From CAVTUU01 sp045804965 (lineage in GTDB: Bacteria; Chloroflexota; Chloroflexia; Thermomicrobiales; UBA6265), in the NCBI GenBank assembly GCA_045804965.1, contig JBJMMD010000051.1, forward strand, positions 82,176-146,175: 64,000 nt of DNA. Reading direction: 5' to 3'. This document shows, piece after piece, positions 35,260 to 43,862 of this stretch (position 1 is its first letter; each line of letters opens with the position of its first letter). The position numbers and the translations under genes were made by a program. The notes beneath the pieces were generated by a model. The model was given only the letters and a program-made list of their open reading frames with translations, had not been told where the DNA came from and did no database searches.

Positions 35260-36054
35260 CTACACCAAGCCCTTGACTACCCCACCGTCCACCTGCAGTG
35301 TCACGCCAGTTACATATGATGCCGCCGGAGAAGCAAGGAACACTACGGCATTCGCAAACTCTTGTGGATCGCCGATTCTGCCCATCGGTATGGCCCTCGC
35401 ATCCTCCGTCAGCACTTCGTCGACCGATGTGCCAGTTCCTTCTGCCCGCTTGGCGGCAAGAGAACGAAGGCGGTCGGTCAATATCGAACCTGGACAGACG
35501 TTGTTGACCCGTATGTTTCTCGACGCAAGTTCATTCGAGAGTGATTTGGCGAGCCCAACGACAGAGGTGCGCACGGTGTTAGACAAAATGAGGTTTGGCA
35601 GCGGCTGTTTAACCGAAGTGCCAACAATATTCGTGATGCTGCCGCCACCCCGGGCTTCGATGTGCGGAATTGCCGCGCGGGAAAGACGAAGCGTGCTCAT
35701 CAGGTTGAGATTGACCGCGTTCAACCACGGTTCGTCGGTCGGAAAGGCGAAGAAATCGCCGCCAGGAGGCCCGCCCGCATTGCAGATGAGAATGTCCAGC
35801 CCGCCCCTTTTCGTCACTGTCTCGCTGACCAACCGCTCGATATCCGCGGGATTGCTCATATCGCCGGCGATTCCGAGGATGTCGCCATCCGTTTCGCTCC
35901 GAATTGCCTTCGCGGTCGCGGCCAGCGTCGCCTCATCTCGGCCGTTTATGGTGACAAGCGCTCCTTCACGGGCGAAGGTGGTCGCGACCGCGCGCCCCAG
36001 CCCTTTACTCGACGCCGCCACGATCGCGACTTTGCCGTTCAACCCGAGATCCAT
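35260..36054 (-). CDS. SDR-family oxidoreductase lacking the usual Tyr-Lys pair
   Basis: Rossmann-fold short-chain dehydrogenase-like protein of 264 residues. Cofactor motif AIVAASSKGLGRAVA, ICNAGGPP, and the C-terminal ASYVTGVTLQVDGG are all standard. Where the YxxxK catalytic pair belongs, the sequence reads LSNTVRTSVVGLAK, so Tyr is Ser and Lys is Arg. The preceding catalytic Ser position (NIVGTSVKQP) is kept. The same LSNxxR pattern marks a known divergent SDR subgroup, so this is a family trait rather than a lesion. ATG 36054 is preferred over TTG 36060 because of GGAAGGG spacing. Operonic with the XRE gene. Confidence 0.82.
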   Translation of the reverse strand: MDLGLNGKVAIVAASSKGLGRAVATTFAREGALVTINGRDEATLAATAKAIRSETDGDILGIAGDMSNPADIERLVSETVTKRGGLDILICNAGGPPGGDFFAFPTDEPWLNAVNLNLMSTLRLSRAAIPHIEARGGGSITNIVGTSVKQPLPNLILSNTVRTSVVGLAKSLSNELASRNIRVNNVCPGSILTDRLRSLAAKRAEGTGTSVDEVLTEDARAIPMGRIGDPQEFANAVVFLASPAASYVTGVTLQVDGGVVKGLV

Positions 36055-36232
36055 GCGCAACCCTTCCCGTGTTGCTCGCGATCTTGCCGCTTAGTCATTC
36101 TAGCAATCGCGACGGCATGACGAAGCGTTGTGCTCCACGCACAAAACTTCGTGGTCTACGCAACGGTGGCTTGGTAAGCAAGAATAGGACCGGGGTAGCG
36201 CAATTTGAGCATGGGAGCCTATCCTTTCGCGC

Positions 36233-37672
36233 ATGGCATATCCAACAGGAGGCCGCGCCACGGCCAGCTCAACTCAAGACACGGTCCCAATCACGACTCC
36301 TCGCGCCGTGTCTAGAAGCCGTGTTCAGATCGCCGCTCGCGATACCGCGATCACGGGTTCACTCAGTTTTCCTTTGTTCGTCGGTACCATCCATTTCCTG
36401 ATCGTCCAGATCGCCGCATCGCTCGCGTTCCACTACGGCACGCCGACGGCAACCTCGGCGCCGTTCAACCGGCAAATTGGCGCGGAGCGGCCGATGACTG
36501 GCTTTATTGGCGATCTCGTTTCGCCTCTGCGCCTATGGGACGGACTCTGGTACAAGCTGATCGCCGAGCGTGGTTATGGGTTCGCCGACGCCAATGCCGC
36601 GTTCTGGCCGCTCTTTCCATGGTTGATGCGCCTCGGTCACAATGTGACTGGTTGGGCGCCTGAGACCGTGGGCTGGATCATTGCCAACGTCAGCTTCTTC
36701 GGCGCGTTGATCTTGCTGTATCGCCTCGTCAGCCTTGATTTCGATTCCCGCGTGGCCCGGCGCACGCTCTGGGCAATCGCGCTCTTCCCGACCGCCCTGT
36801 TCTTCTCGGCGGTCTACACGGAGTCGCTCTTCCTCATGCTTGCAGTCGGGGCGCTGCTCGCAGCAAGGCGAGGAAATTGGTGGTTGGCCGGAATCGTTGG
36901 CGCCTTCGCGGCGCTCACGCGCTCATATGGTGTGCTGCTGCTGATCCCATTCGCCGTTCTCTTCTTGCAACAATATGGTTTCGCGCTTCGCCGATGGTTC
37001 CCCAACGCGATCGCAGCTGCGCTGCCCGCGCTCGGTCCGGCGATTTTCGGCTGGCACCTGTCGCGAGCGGGCAAGTTCCTTGGACTACACATTATAAGGA
37101 CCGACCATTTCGTTAGCATTCATCGTGACAAACCACCAGGCAACTGGCGATTGTTCATCGACGTCCAGAACCAGTGGTACCGCACCAGCGCGAATCTGAT
37201 TCAGACCCTTGATTGCGCGATCAATGGTTGCAAACTCAAGCTATCGGTTTATGGCCGAACGTGGATGCAACCGGTGGACAAGGCTGATTGGAGTTGGATC
37301 CGGGACGCGATCCACCACCCTCACTGGGCATACATCACCAGCGAGAGCTATCGCCTGAAAGTCGCCAACAGCGACACGCTCGAGCTCGTGAGCACGATCC
37401 TTTTCTTGGTCCTCGCGGTTGTCGGCTTGAAGCTACTTCCGCTCTATCAGAGCGCCTATCTCATCCCTGGACTGGTGATCCCGCTGTTCGACCCCTCAAC
37501 CGTCCACCCCCTGATGAGCATGCCACGCTTCGGACTCACCCTATTTCCGCTCTTCATCATCATCGCGTTGCTCGTCAAAGACCGGCGCCTAGGCATACCG
37601 CTGGCAATCGCCTCAACTTGTCTCTTGGTGATCTTCACAGTCCAGTTCGCCCAGTGGTATTGGGTCTCGTAA
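36233..37672 (+). CDS. PIG-V-like membrane mannosyltransferase
   Basis: Polytopic membrane protein of 479 residues with around ten hydrophobic helices. The motifs SPLRLWDGLWYKLIAERGYGF, AFWPLFPWLMRLG and ALFPTALFFSAVYTESLFLM are characteristic of the PIG-V/Gpi18 family, which uses polyprenyl-phosphate mannose as donor. In bacteria the acceptor is usually a lipid or a secreted protein and is unknown here. The acidic WDG motif near residue 101 is the probable catalytic site. Single gene, followed by a large REP-like hairpin. Confidence 0.8.
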   Translation: MAYPTGGRATASSTQDTVPITTPRAVSRSRVQIAARDTAITGSLSFPLFVGTIHFLIVQIAASLAFHYGTPTATSAPFNRQIGAERPMTGFIGDLVSPLRLWDGLWYKLIAERGYGFADANAAFWPLFPWLMRLGHNVTGWAPETVGWIIANVSFFGALILLYRLVSLDFDSRVARRTLWAIALFPTALFFSAVYTESLFLMLAVGALLAARRGNWWLAGIVGAFAALTRSYGVLLLIPFAVLFLQQYGFALRRWFPNAIAAALPALGPAIFGWHLSRAGKFLGLHIIRTDHFVSIHRDKPPGNWRLFIDVQNQWYRTSANLIQTLDCAINGCKLKLSVYGRTWMQPVDKADWSWIRDAIHHPHWAYITSESYRLKVANSDTLELVSTILFLVLAVVGLKLLPLYQSAYLIPGLVIPLFDPSTVHPLMSMPRFGLTLFPLFIIIALLVKDRRLGIPLAIASTCLLVIFTVQFAQWYWVS

Positions 37673-37679
37673 ACCTTCC

Positions 37680-37766
37680 CGTCATTCTGAGCCTGTCGAA
37701 GCATCTCTCCTTTCCGACTGCCGTGTTTCGGACAGCGGAGATCCTTCACTTCACTCAGGATTACGG
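37680..37766. repeat. REP-like element with both inverted arms
   Basis: Left arm CGTCATTCTGAGCCTGTCG (from 37680, running to about 37710) and right arm ending CACTCAGGATTACG at 37766. The arms are imperfect reverse complements (about 20 of 28 positions), able to form a long hairpin between two convergent genes, where it might also end transcription. Confidence 0.65.
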
Positions 37767-37834
37767 TGGGGTGGCGCTTGGAATGACGATACGGATGCTC
37801 AGGTTTTGGACTATGGGCGATTGGATAGCCAATC

Positions 37835-39046
37835 CTAATCGGCGCTGGCTGCGATGAGCGGTTCGAGTGAATGTTCGATCGCGCTCTCGAACGTCGGCAA
37901 TGCCGCTTCGATCATCTCCGAGGTCGCCGTGAGCGAGACGCGGAAATAGCCTGGCATTTCGAAGAGCGTACCGGGCAGAACGAAAACATCCTGCTCGGCC
38001 AAACGATCCGAGAAGGCGAGGTCGTCCTCGACCGGTGATCTTGCGAGCAAGTAGAACGTGCCCTCGGGCGTGGCGACGTTGTACCCCAACTCGCCCAGCG
38101 CGGAAAACATGCGATCTCGCTTGGCATTGAGGTGATCGATATCGATAGAGAGCTTGTCGATATCGGCGAGTCCGCGTTGCAGGACGGCATTCGGAAAGCC
38201 GTAGCCGCTGGTCACCATCGTGGCGATAAGCCCCATACTGACTTGTTCTAAATCCGGCATCTCGGGAGATAGGGCGATGTAGCCGAGCCGCTGACCAGGC
38301 GTCAGCAGCGTCTTTCCGTAGGTGTAGATCAAGAATGTTGAGGGATAGAACTCGACCGGGCTGTGAAACTCCGCACCAGGTACCAGGATGTGACTGTATG
38401 CTTCGTCGGAGATGAGATAGATCGTCCGGCCGTTTTCCGTGGACGCCTCGCCCAGCAGCGAGCTTAGGCGTTTGAGCGTCTCCGACGGGTAAATCCTGCC
38501 GGTCGGATTGTTCGGGGAATTGACGATGATCGCCCGCGTCCGCGGCGTGATTGCCCGCTGAATCGCATCCAGATCGAGATCGAAATCATCGGGGTGCGCC
38601 GGCACGCGAACAGGTATCGACCCGCTTGCCGTGATGATGGCATCGTAGAAGAACCACGGCGGCGTGACGAAGATAACCTCATCACCAGGATTAGAGACGC
38701 AGCGTATTGTAGCGGTGAGTCCGACCATTGCGCCCGTCGTCATCGTGATGTGCGGCGGCTCGAACTGAACACTGAGCCTTGCCCGCAACGACTGCGCAAC
38801 GACCTCGGTCGCGTATGGTTCGCTCATCTGGTAGGCAAACCAATCATTGCTTTGCGGCTGCGCCCACCGTCGCAGCGCGTCCGCATACCCTGGAACCACT
38901 GCCTCATGCGGATTGCCGACGACAAAATCGCAAATACCGAGATTGCCCCGTTTCTTTGCCCACTTTGAATTCATGAAGAAATCGACAAAAGGCCCGATTT
39001 CCCCAACCACTTGATTAATGGATCCTGAAAGCGAAGAACTCGACAT
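37835..39046 (-). CDS. PLP-dependent class I/II aminotransferase
   Basis: Fold-type I aminotransferase of 403 residues, aspartate-aminotransferase family. VTPPWFFYDAIITASGSIPVRVP, VNSPNNPTGRIYP (substrate carboxylate side), LISDEAYSHI and the PLP-lysine region YTYGKTLLTPGQRLGYI are all clear. Near the C-terminus PGYFRVSLTAT holds the conserved Arg that binds the alpha-carboxylate. Substrate is not assignable. The start is ATG 39046, since GAGGAGG lies six bases before it. The frame continues five codons upstream. A 19-base palindrome lies just upstream of the SD. Confidence 0.88.
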   Translation of the reverse strand: MSSSSLSGSINQVVGEIGPFVDFFMNSKWAKKRGNLGICDFVVGNPHEAVVPGYADALRRWAQPQSNDWFAYQMSEPYATEVVAQSLRARLSVQFEPPHITMTTGAMVGLTATIRCVSNPGDEVIFVTPPWFFYDAIITASGSIPVRVPAHPDDFDLDLDAIQRAITPRTRAIIVNSPNNPTGRIYPSETLKRLSSLLGEASTENGRTIYLISDEAYSHILVPGAEFHSPVEFYPSTFLIYTYGKTLLTPGQRLGYIALSPEMPDLEQVSMGLIATMVTSGYGFPNAVLQRGLADIDKLSIDIDHLNAKRDRMFSALGELGYNVATPEGTFYLLARSPVEDDLAFSDRLAEQDVFVLPGTLFEMPGYFRVSLTATSEMIEAALPTFESAIEHSLEPLIAASAD

Positions 39047-39060
39047 GAATAGCCTCCTCA

Positions 39061-39079
39061 TCTGAAATACACATTCAGA
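39061..39079. promoter_or_regulatory. Palindrome upstream of aminotransferase gene
   Basis: TCTGAA-N7-TTCAGA (arms 39061-39066 and 39074-39079) just upstream of the aminotransferase SD. It could be an operator in the 5' leader. No matching regulator is identified. Confidence 0.3.
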
Positions 39080-39121
39080 TTAAGGGGCAATCGCGCCTCG
39101 CACATCGGTAGAAATACGCAG

Positions 39122-40669
39122 TTAATTGCTGACGCGGTAGTTCGGCGCTTCCTTGGTGATCATGACATCGTGTGGGTGACTCTCGCGCAAACCCGCAGCG
39201 GTGATCTGGATGAATTGGGTGTCGCGCTTGAGCACCGCAATGTCGGCCGCCCCGACATAGCCCATCGCCGAGCGGAGACCACCAACGAGCTGGTAAATCA
39301 AACTGCTGAGCGGTCCCTTGTACGCGACCCGGCCCTCGATCCCTTCCGGCACCAGCTTCGAAATATTGCCGATTTCTTCCTGGAAGTAGCGATCCTTCGA
39401 GTACGATCTCGCTTTCATTGCACCGAGCGAGCCCATGCCCCGGTATTCCTTGAACCGCTCGCCCTGATAGAGCACGACCTCGCCCGGGCTCTCGTCCACG
39501 CCGGCGAGCAAACTGCCGAGCATGACCGCGTCCGCGCCCGCGGCGATCGCCTTCGCGCAATCTCCCGAATACTGAATGCCGCCATCGGCGATGAGCGGGA
39601 TCCCGTGCCTACCTGCTGCTTGCGCGCATTCGTAGATTGCCGTGATCTGGGGCACGCCGACGCCCGCCACAACGCGCGTCGTGCAGATTGATCCCGGCCC
39701 GACTCCGCACTTGACACCGTCTGCACCTGCATCGATCAGAGCTTCCGTCGCCGCGCTCGTCGCGACATTGCCGGCCATGATTTGAACGCCGAGGCGCTTC
39801 TTCAGCTTCCCTACCATCGCCAATACCGAAGCGGAATGTCCATGCGCCGTATCGACTACGAGTAAATCAACGCCTTCCTCGACCAGCGCCTGTGCCCGTT
39901 CTTCCGCGTCAGCACCGACGCCGACCGCGGCCCCGACTTGGAGCCGGCCTTGCGCGTCTTTTGTCGCAAAGGGAAATTGGATCTTCTTCTGAATGTCTTT
40001 GACGGTGATCAATCCGGTCAGATATCCATGCGCATCGACGACCGGCAACTTTTCGACTTTGTGACTGTGCAGGATTGCGCTCGCCTGATCGAGCGTTGTT
40101 CCCGCCGGCGCGGTGATGAGATTCTCTTTGGTCATCACGTCGCTGATCGGCTGTTCGACATTCTGGATGAAGCGCAAATCCCGGTTGGTTAGAATGCCGA
40201 CCAGTTTTCCGTCAGGCTCGGTGATCGGCACGCCCGAGATGTGGTAACGCGCCATGACCCCGAGCGCGTCACGAACCGGATTGTCCGGTCCCAGCGTAAC
40301 CGGTTCGACGATCATGCCCGATTCGGAGCGTTTGACCTTATCGACCTCGGCGATCTGATCCTCGATCGAGAGGTTGCGATGGATGATGCCGATCCCACCC
40401 TCGCGCGCCAGCGCGATCGCCATCCGCGCTTCGGTCACCGTGTCCATGGCCGCGGAGAGGATCGGGATATTGAGTGTGATTTCCCTCGTCACGCGCGTTC
40501 CGGTGGTCACGTCCGCGGGCAACACATCAGAGGCAGATGGCAAGAGCAGAACGTCGTCAAATGTCAAACCAACGCCCGCGAATTTGTCCGAACGCATCAC
40601 GCTCTCGGTCGCGCCGTTCGGCTGTAAGCCAATCGCCTCTTTCACATCGCGGTCCCTTGTCATGCTCAT
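39122..40669 (-). CDS. guaB: Inosine-5'-monophosphate dehydrogenase
   Basis: Oxidises IMP to XMP with NAD+, the first dedicated step to GMP. A 515-residue TIM barrel (LTFDDVLLLPS, ILSAAMDTVTE) is interrupted by two CBS domains (about residues 115-230), which sense adenine/guanine nucleotides. The catalytic Cys loop is GVGPGSICTTR, followed by LIADGGIQYSGD and GSLLAGVDESPGE. The flap motif EGIEGRVAYKGPL is complete. ATG at 40669 with GGGAGA upstream. It follows parA after 51 bases on the same strand. Confidence 0.96.
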   Translation of the reverse strand: MSMTRDRDVKEAIGLQPNGATESVMRSDKFAGVGLTFDDVLLLPSASDVLPADVTTGTRVTREITLNIPILSAAMDTVTEARMAIALAREGGIGIIHRNLSIEDQIAEVDKVKRSESGMIVEPVTLGPDNPVRDALGVMARYHISGVPITEPDGKLVGILTNRDLRFIQNVEQPISDVMTKENLITAPAGTTLDQASAILHSHKVEKLPVVDAHGYLTGLITVKDIQKKIQFPFATKDAQGRLQVGAAVGVGADAEERAQALVEEGVDLLVVDTAHGHSASVLAMVGKLKKRLGVQIMAGNVATSAATEALIDAGADGVKCGVGPGSICTTRVVAGVGVPQITAIYECAQAAGRHGIPLIADGGIQYSGDCAKAIAAGADAVMLGSLLAGVDESPGEVVLYQGERFKEYRGMGSLGAMKARSYSKDRYFQEEIGNISKLVPEGIEGRVAYKGPLSSLIYQLVGGLRSAMGYVGAADIAVLKRDTQFIQITAAGLRESHPHDVMITKEAPNYRVSN

Positions 40670-40720
40670 CTCTACGTTCTCCCGCGCCGCGTGTCGCGAC
40701 CATTTCTGTCGAATCTCGCG

Positions 40721-41605
40721 CTAAGGACCAACCGCCATCGCGTTCGCAACGGGTTGGACGGAAGAAGACGACCCGTTCATCGAGTCCGACTTCATAGGCA
40801 GTCGCAACCGCCGGCTCAGCTCGAGCGCGACCTCGCCGTAAGCGAGGGCGCCGCGAGACTGGCCGTCATACTCCGAGATCGATTGTCCATAACTCGGCGC
40901 TTCGGCGAGTCGGATCGAGCGCGGTACGACTGTCTCGAAAATCCGGTGAGGGAAGAAGCGTCTGACTTCCTCAACGACGTTTGCCGAGAGGCGGGTTCGC
41001 ACATCGTACATCGTCATCAAGACGCCGATGATGTCCAACGGAGGATTAAGCTGGCGCTTGACGAGATCGATCGTCGTCACGAGCTGCCCAACCCCTTCCA
41101 GCGCCAAAAACTCGCACTGGATCGGCACGATCACGTTTCGCGCTGCCGTCAGCGCATTGACGGTGAGCAGTCCCAGGGACGGCGGGCAGTCAATGAGGAT
41201 GACGTCAAAGTTGGAGGTGATTGGGCTCAACGCGTGCGCCAACCGCCATTCCCGCTCCGCTAAATTGACGAGTTCGACTTCCGCCCCGGCCAACATCGGC
41301 GTCGACGGCACAAGGCTGAGCCTTGATCGATCAGTCTCAATCGCCGCGCGTTGAACCGGAAAGCGATCGACCAAGACGTCGTAGGTCGTTGCGGAAAGGG
41401 CTGACTTATCGACGCCCAATGACGACGTCGCGTTGCCTTGGGGGTCGATATCGATGAGGAGGATGCGGAGTCCGGAGCGAGCGAGGATGACACTCAAGTT
41501 GACGGCGGTCGTGGTCTTGCCGACACCACCCTTTTGGTTGGCAAGGGCGATGATAGTGGCCGTACGCGGCGCGTCGGGCGTCGCGATTGTCGATCCTGCG
41601 CTCAA
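40721..41605 (-). CDS. ParA/Soj-family ATPase
   Basis: Deviant Walker ATPase of 294 residues that partitions chromosomes or other cargo along the nucleoid. NQKGGVGKTTTAVNLS is the deviant Walker A with signature Lys, DIDPQGNATSSLG follows, and LIDCPPSLGLLTVNAL is Walker B. A C-terminal disordered tail rich in Ser, Asn and Val is unusual. TTG start at 41605. No parB-like gene, parS-like site or rRNA methyltransferase gidB is next to it. Its neighbour is guaB, so it may act with a distant ParB or on another cargo. Confidence 0.86.
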   Translation of the reverse strand: MSAGSTIATPDAPRTATIIALANQKGGVGKTTTAVNLSVILARSGLRILLIDIDPQGNATSSLGVDKSALSATTYDVLVDRFPVQRAAIETDRSRLSLVPSTPMLAGAEVELVNLAEREWRLAHALSPITSNFDVILIDCPPSLGLLTVNALTAARNVIVPIQCEFLALEGVGQLVTTIDLVKRQLNPPLDIIGVLMTMYDVRTRLSANVVEEVRRFFPHRIFETVVPRSIRLAEAPSYGQSISEYDGQSRGALAYGEVALELSRRLRLPMKSDSMNGSSSSVQPVANAMAVGP

Positions 41606-41716
41606 TGGTTCTCTGATATACCTCGCGTTCCTACCGTGCTGGCCATCAAGCGTCGATTTCCAGCGTCCGCAGGAGTTAGGCTTCCTGGTCGAATTATGGT
41701 AGCACGCGGCGGCGGG

Positions 41717-41755
41717 CAGACAAAGGAACGGCTCGGCAGTCTTCGCTGCCGAGCC
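41717..41755 (-). terminator. Terminator after the type-3-repeat gene
   Basis: Perfect 10-base stem GGCTCGGCAG/CTGCCGAGCC (41730-41739 and 41746-41755) with a six-base loop. Read on the minus strand it is followed by GTTCCTTTGTC, a weak U-rich tail. Confidence 0.65.
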
Positions 41756-41773
41756 ATTCGCAATTGCCGACGC

Positions 41774-42538
41774 CTACGGGTGGCTTGTTGCCTCTGCTGG
41801 ATTTGAACCGGCGGTTACTTCGGCGCCGTCGTTGAAACCGTCGCCGTCGGTGTCGAAGGTTGTGGGACTGGAGCCGTATTTGCTTTGTTCCTCACCGTCA
41901 ACGAATCCGTCACCGTCGCTATCGGGGTTGAGCGGATCCAGACCAGGAAAGGTGTCGACCTCGTTGCTGTCGGTGATCCCGTCGGCATCGCTATCCGCAT
42001 TGGCCGGATCGGTGCCATACGTGAGAACCTCTTGCCCGTCGGTGAGTCCGTCGTAATCGGTGTCGAGCTCTGCCGAGTTGGTACCGTAGGTATAGATCTC
42101 TTCACCGTCAGAGAGTCCGTCGCCATCGGAATCTGGATTGTTTGGATCCAACCTGATCCAGGTCTTGATCTCGTTGCTGTCGCTCACTTTTTCAAAGTCG
42201 CTGTCGGGGTTATTCGGGTCAGTGGAGTATTCGAAGATTTCGTCCGCGTCGACAAGCTCGTCAGAGTCGCTGTCAGCGTTCGCCGGACCGGTGCCAAACT
42301 GATAGACCTCGTCGCCGTCAGTCAATACATTCCCGTCGCTGTCTTTTTTTGTCGGATCCGTTCCGAAGGCTGGTTCGTAAGTGTCCTCCAGCCCATCAGC
42401 ATCGCCATCGAACGAAACATCCTCCGTTGGTTCAGCAGTAGGCGCCAAAGGTTCGTCGATGGCCGGAGTCGACGTTGGTTGCGGCGTGGGAGGGAGTCTG
42501 CGAAGATTGTACGTGTGGTAACTCGACTGTCGCCACAA
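41774..42538 (-). CDS. Thrombospondin type-3 repeat frame, probable continuation of the upstream exported protein
   Basis: The frame encodes about nine tandem calcium-binding repeats of the form NPDSDGDGLSDGEE-YGTDP, after a Pro/Thr linker (TPQPTSTPAIDEPLAPTAEP). Such repeats bind Ca2+ through DxDxDG loops and occur in secreted or surface proteins. This frame has no signal peptide, its only start (TTG 42538) lacks an SD, and it overlaps the end of the preceding exported protein frame by 107 bases in the +1 register. I infer that both once formed one protein: signal, cupin-like domains, linker, repeats. A single-base indel, an assembly error or programmed frameshifting would explain the split. 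Confidence 0.7.
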   Translation of the reverse strand: MWRQSSYHTYNLRRLPPTPQPTSTPAIDEPLAPTAEPTEDVSFDGDADGLEDTYEPAFGTDPTKKDSDGNVLTDGDEVYQFGTGPANADSDSDELVDADEIFEYSTDPNNPDSDFEKVSDSNEIKTWIRLDPNNPDSDGDGLSDGEEIYTYGTNSAELDTDYDGLTDGQEVLTYGTDPANADSDADGITDSNEVDTFPGLDPLNPDSDGDGFVDGEEQSKYGSSPTTFDTDGDGFNDGAEVTAGSNPAEATSHP

Positions 42539-43334
42539 ACGTGCCGCCCTGGTCAGCAGAGCTCACCTTGATTTCACTGTCAAACGTCGCCGCTTGTCCT
42601 TTGGTCAGCGTTTGTGCGTCCTTATGTCCGCTCTCAACGATCTTGATCTCGCCGTCGGTAACAAAGACTAGAACCGGCGCATCGCTTTTGGGGATCGTCG
42701 TTTCATCATTGTGATTGAGAACATCTCGCACGAGATCGATGTCCCGGGCGCCCGTCAGACTCCTAAACGAATCGCTTTGGGATGCGCCATCGTCGTTGCT
42801 TCCGTTGCTGGACTTCACGATCTGAATGTCGAAATAATCGGCCGGCTGATCTCTCGAGCTCTGGCGCGTTTGCTTTTTCCCTTTGGGAATAAACGTGGCT
42901 TCACCTTCCGCCAGTTTCTTGGCGTCGTTCCCATTGCTCTCAACCAAGATCATTTGGCCGGAATCGGTCAGGAGGAATCCTGGCCCAGCGTGCGTTGATT
43001 TCTTGGCCTTGGTTGGCGCTTCGCCTGAGGTTACTTGCCAGACAAGTTTGCCCTTCTCTAGGGAGGCAATGCCTTGGGCAATCACTTCCGCGTGACCTTG
43101 AGCCGGGCTGCTTCCCGTAGGCACTAGTCCCGCCGCCAATGATCCGCCGGCCGGCGAGAGCGCGAGCAGGGCCGCGACCGCCAAGGAACGGACACTTGGG
43201 CGCACTTTGCGTCCAGTCAATTCTGCGAGTCGGCGTGAGCGGCGAGCCGTTTGATGAGCGGTCGACCCTTTCTCTACTCTGATGACGTTTATGACTGTTT
43301 CATTCCTTCCTGTTTCACATTGCTCAAGGTGCAT
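42432..43334 (-). CDS. Exported protein with two cupin-like segments
   Basis: Predicted secreted protein of 300 residues. A long basic start is followed by a signal-like helix SLAVAALLALSPAGGSLAAG (about 50-69). Two similar beta-rich units follow: one around residues 80-155 (DSGQMILVESNG...AEGEATFIPKG) and one around 215-270 (VFVTDGEIKIVESG...TKGQAATFDSE), which look like duplicated small cupins without clear metal-binding His. Past VATVELPH the sequence turns into low-information residues while the +1 frame opens a Pro/Thr linker and calcium-binding repeats. Its N-terminus is similar to that of the next upstream gene. Confidence 0.6.
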   Translation of the reverse strand: MHLEQCETGRNETVINVIRVEKGSTAHQTARRSRRLAELTGRKVRPSVRSLAVAALLALSPAGGSLAAGLVPTGSSPAQGHAEVIAQGIASLEKGKLVWQVTSGEAPTKAKKSTHAGPGFLLTDSGQMILVESNGNDAKKLAEGEATFIPKGKKQTRQSSRDQPADYFDIQIVKSSNGSNDDGASQSDSFRSLTGARDIDLVRDVLNHNDETTIPKSDAPVLVFVTDGEIKIVESGHKDAQTLTKGQAATFDSEIKVSSADQGGTFVATVELPHVQSSQTPSHAATNVDSGHRRTFGAYC

Positions 43335-43455
43335 ACATGTATTGCCGAACGATGTTTTCGAAGGACGAGCGGCATCCGCACTTTGCGTTAACTGCTATAC
43401 CTATCACGCTTGCATTGAAATCAGACCGGTTGAATTGCCTAGGGACTCAGATCAA

Positions 43456-43489
43456 GGTGCAGGAACGAGTACGCACATGTGCCTGCACC
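43456..43489. other. Hairpin between two exported-protein genes
   Basis: Arms GGTGCAGG (43456-43463) and CCTGCACC (43482-43489), with a GCACATGTGC palindrome inside. No long T run on either side. May be a weak terminator of the small exported-protein gene. Confidence 0.35.
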
Positions 43490-43532
43490 CATCCGCGGGC
43501 GCTCCCATGACTCACAGCGCCCACCGTCTTTG

Positions 43533-43862
43533 CTAGATCGCGATAATGTCCTTGGCGCCGCCGGCATTTCGCATTGCCAATTCCGTCTTTTCACCACCGG
43601 CCTTGCGCGCCACGAGATGAGATTCCGAGTCGCCGCCGCTCTTGCGCACATGCAGCGCGGCTTGACTTGGCGACGAGACGCTGTCAGCCGGACCAGGATT
43701 TTCGGCCACCGTCGCACCGGCTGGCGCAAGCGCGAGCAGCGCCGCGACAGCCATCCACGGCAATCCAGGACTCACCTTTCGCCCGATCGCTTTAACAAAT
43801 CGCCGCTTTCCCATGCCAATTTCTTTACCATTTGTGCTAATCCCCGATTCGATTTTCCCCAC
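43533..43862 (-). CDS. Small exported protein with short tandem repeats
   Basis: A 109-residue protein of unknown function. It has a Lys/Arg-rich start, a signal-like segment LPWMAVAALLALAPAGATVAE (about 34-53) and a mature part of roughly 55 residues. The mature part consists largely of three imperfect units built on RKSGGD, RKAGGE and RNAGGA, spaced about 13 residues apart. The N-terminal half (GRKV, AVAALLAL.PAG) matches that of the downstream cupin-like exported protein, so the two share an export module. A start at the internal ATG (residue 17) is equally possible. Confidence 0.5.
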   Translation of the reverse strand: MGKIESGISTNGKEIGMGKRRFVKAIGRKVSPGLPWMAVAALLALAPAGATVAENPGPADSVSSPSQAALHVRKSGGDSESHLVARKAGGEKTELAMRNAGGAKDIIAI

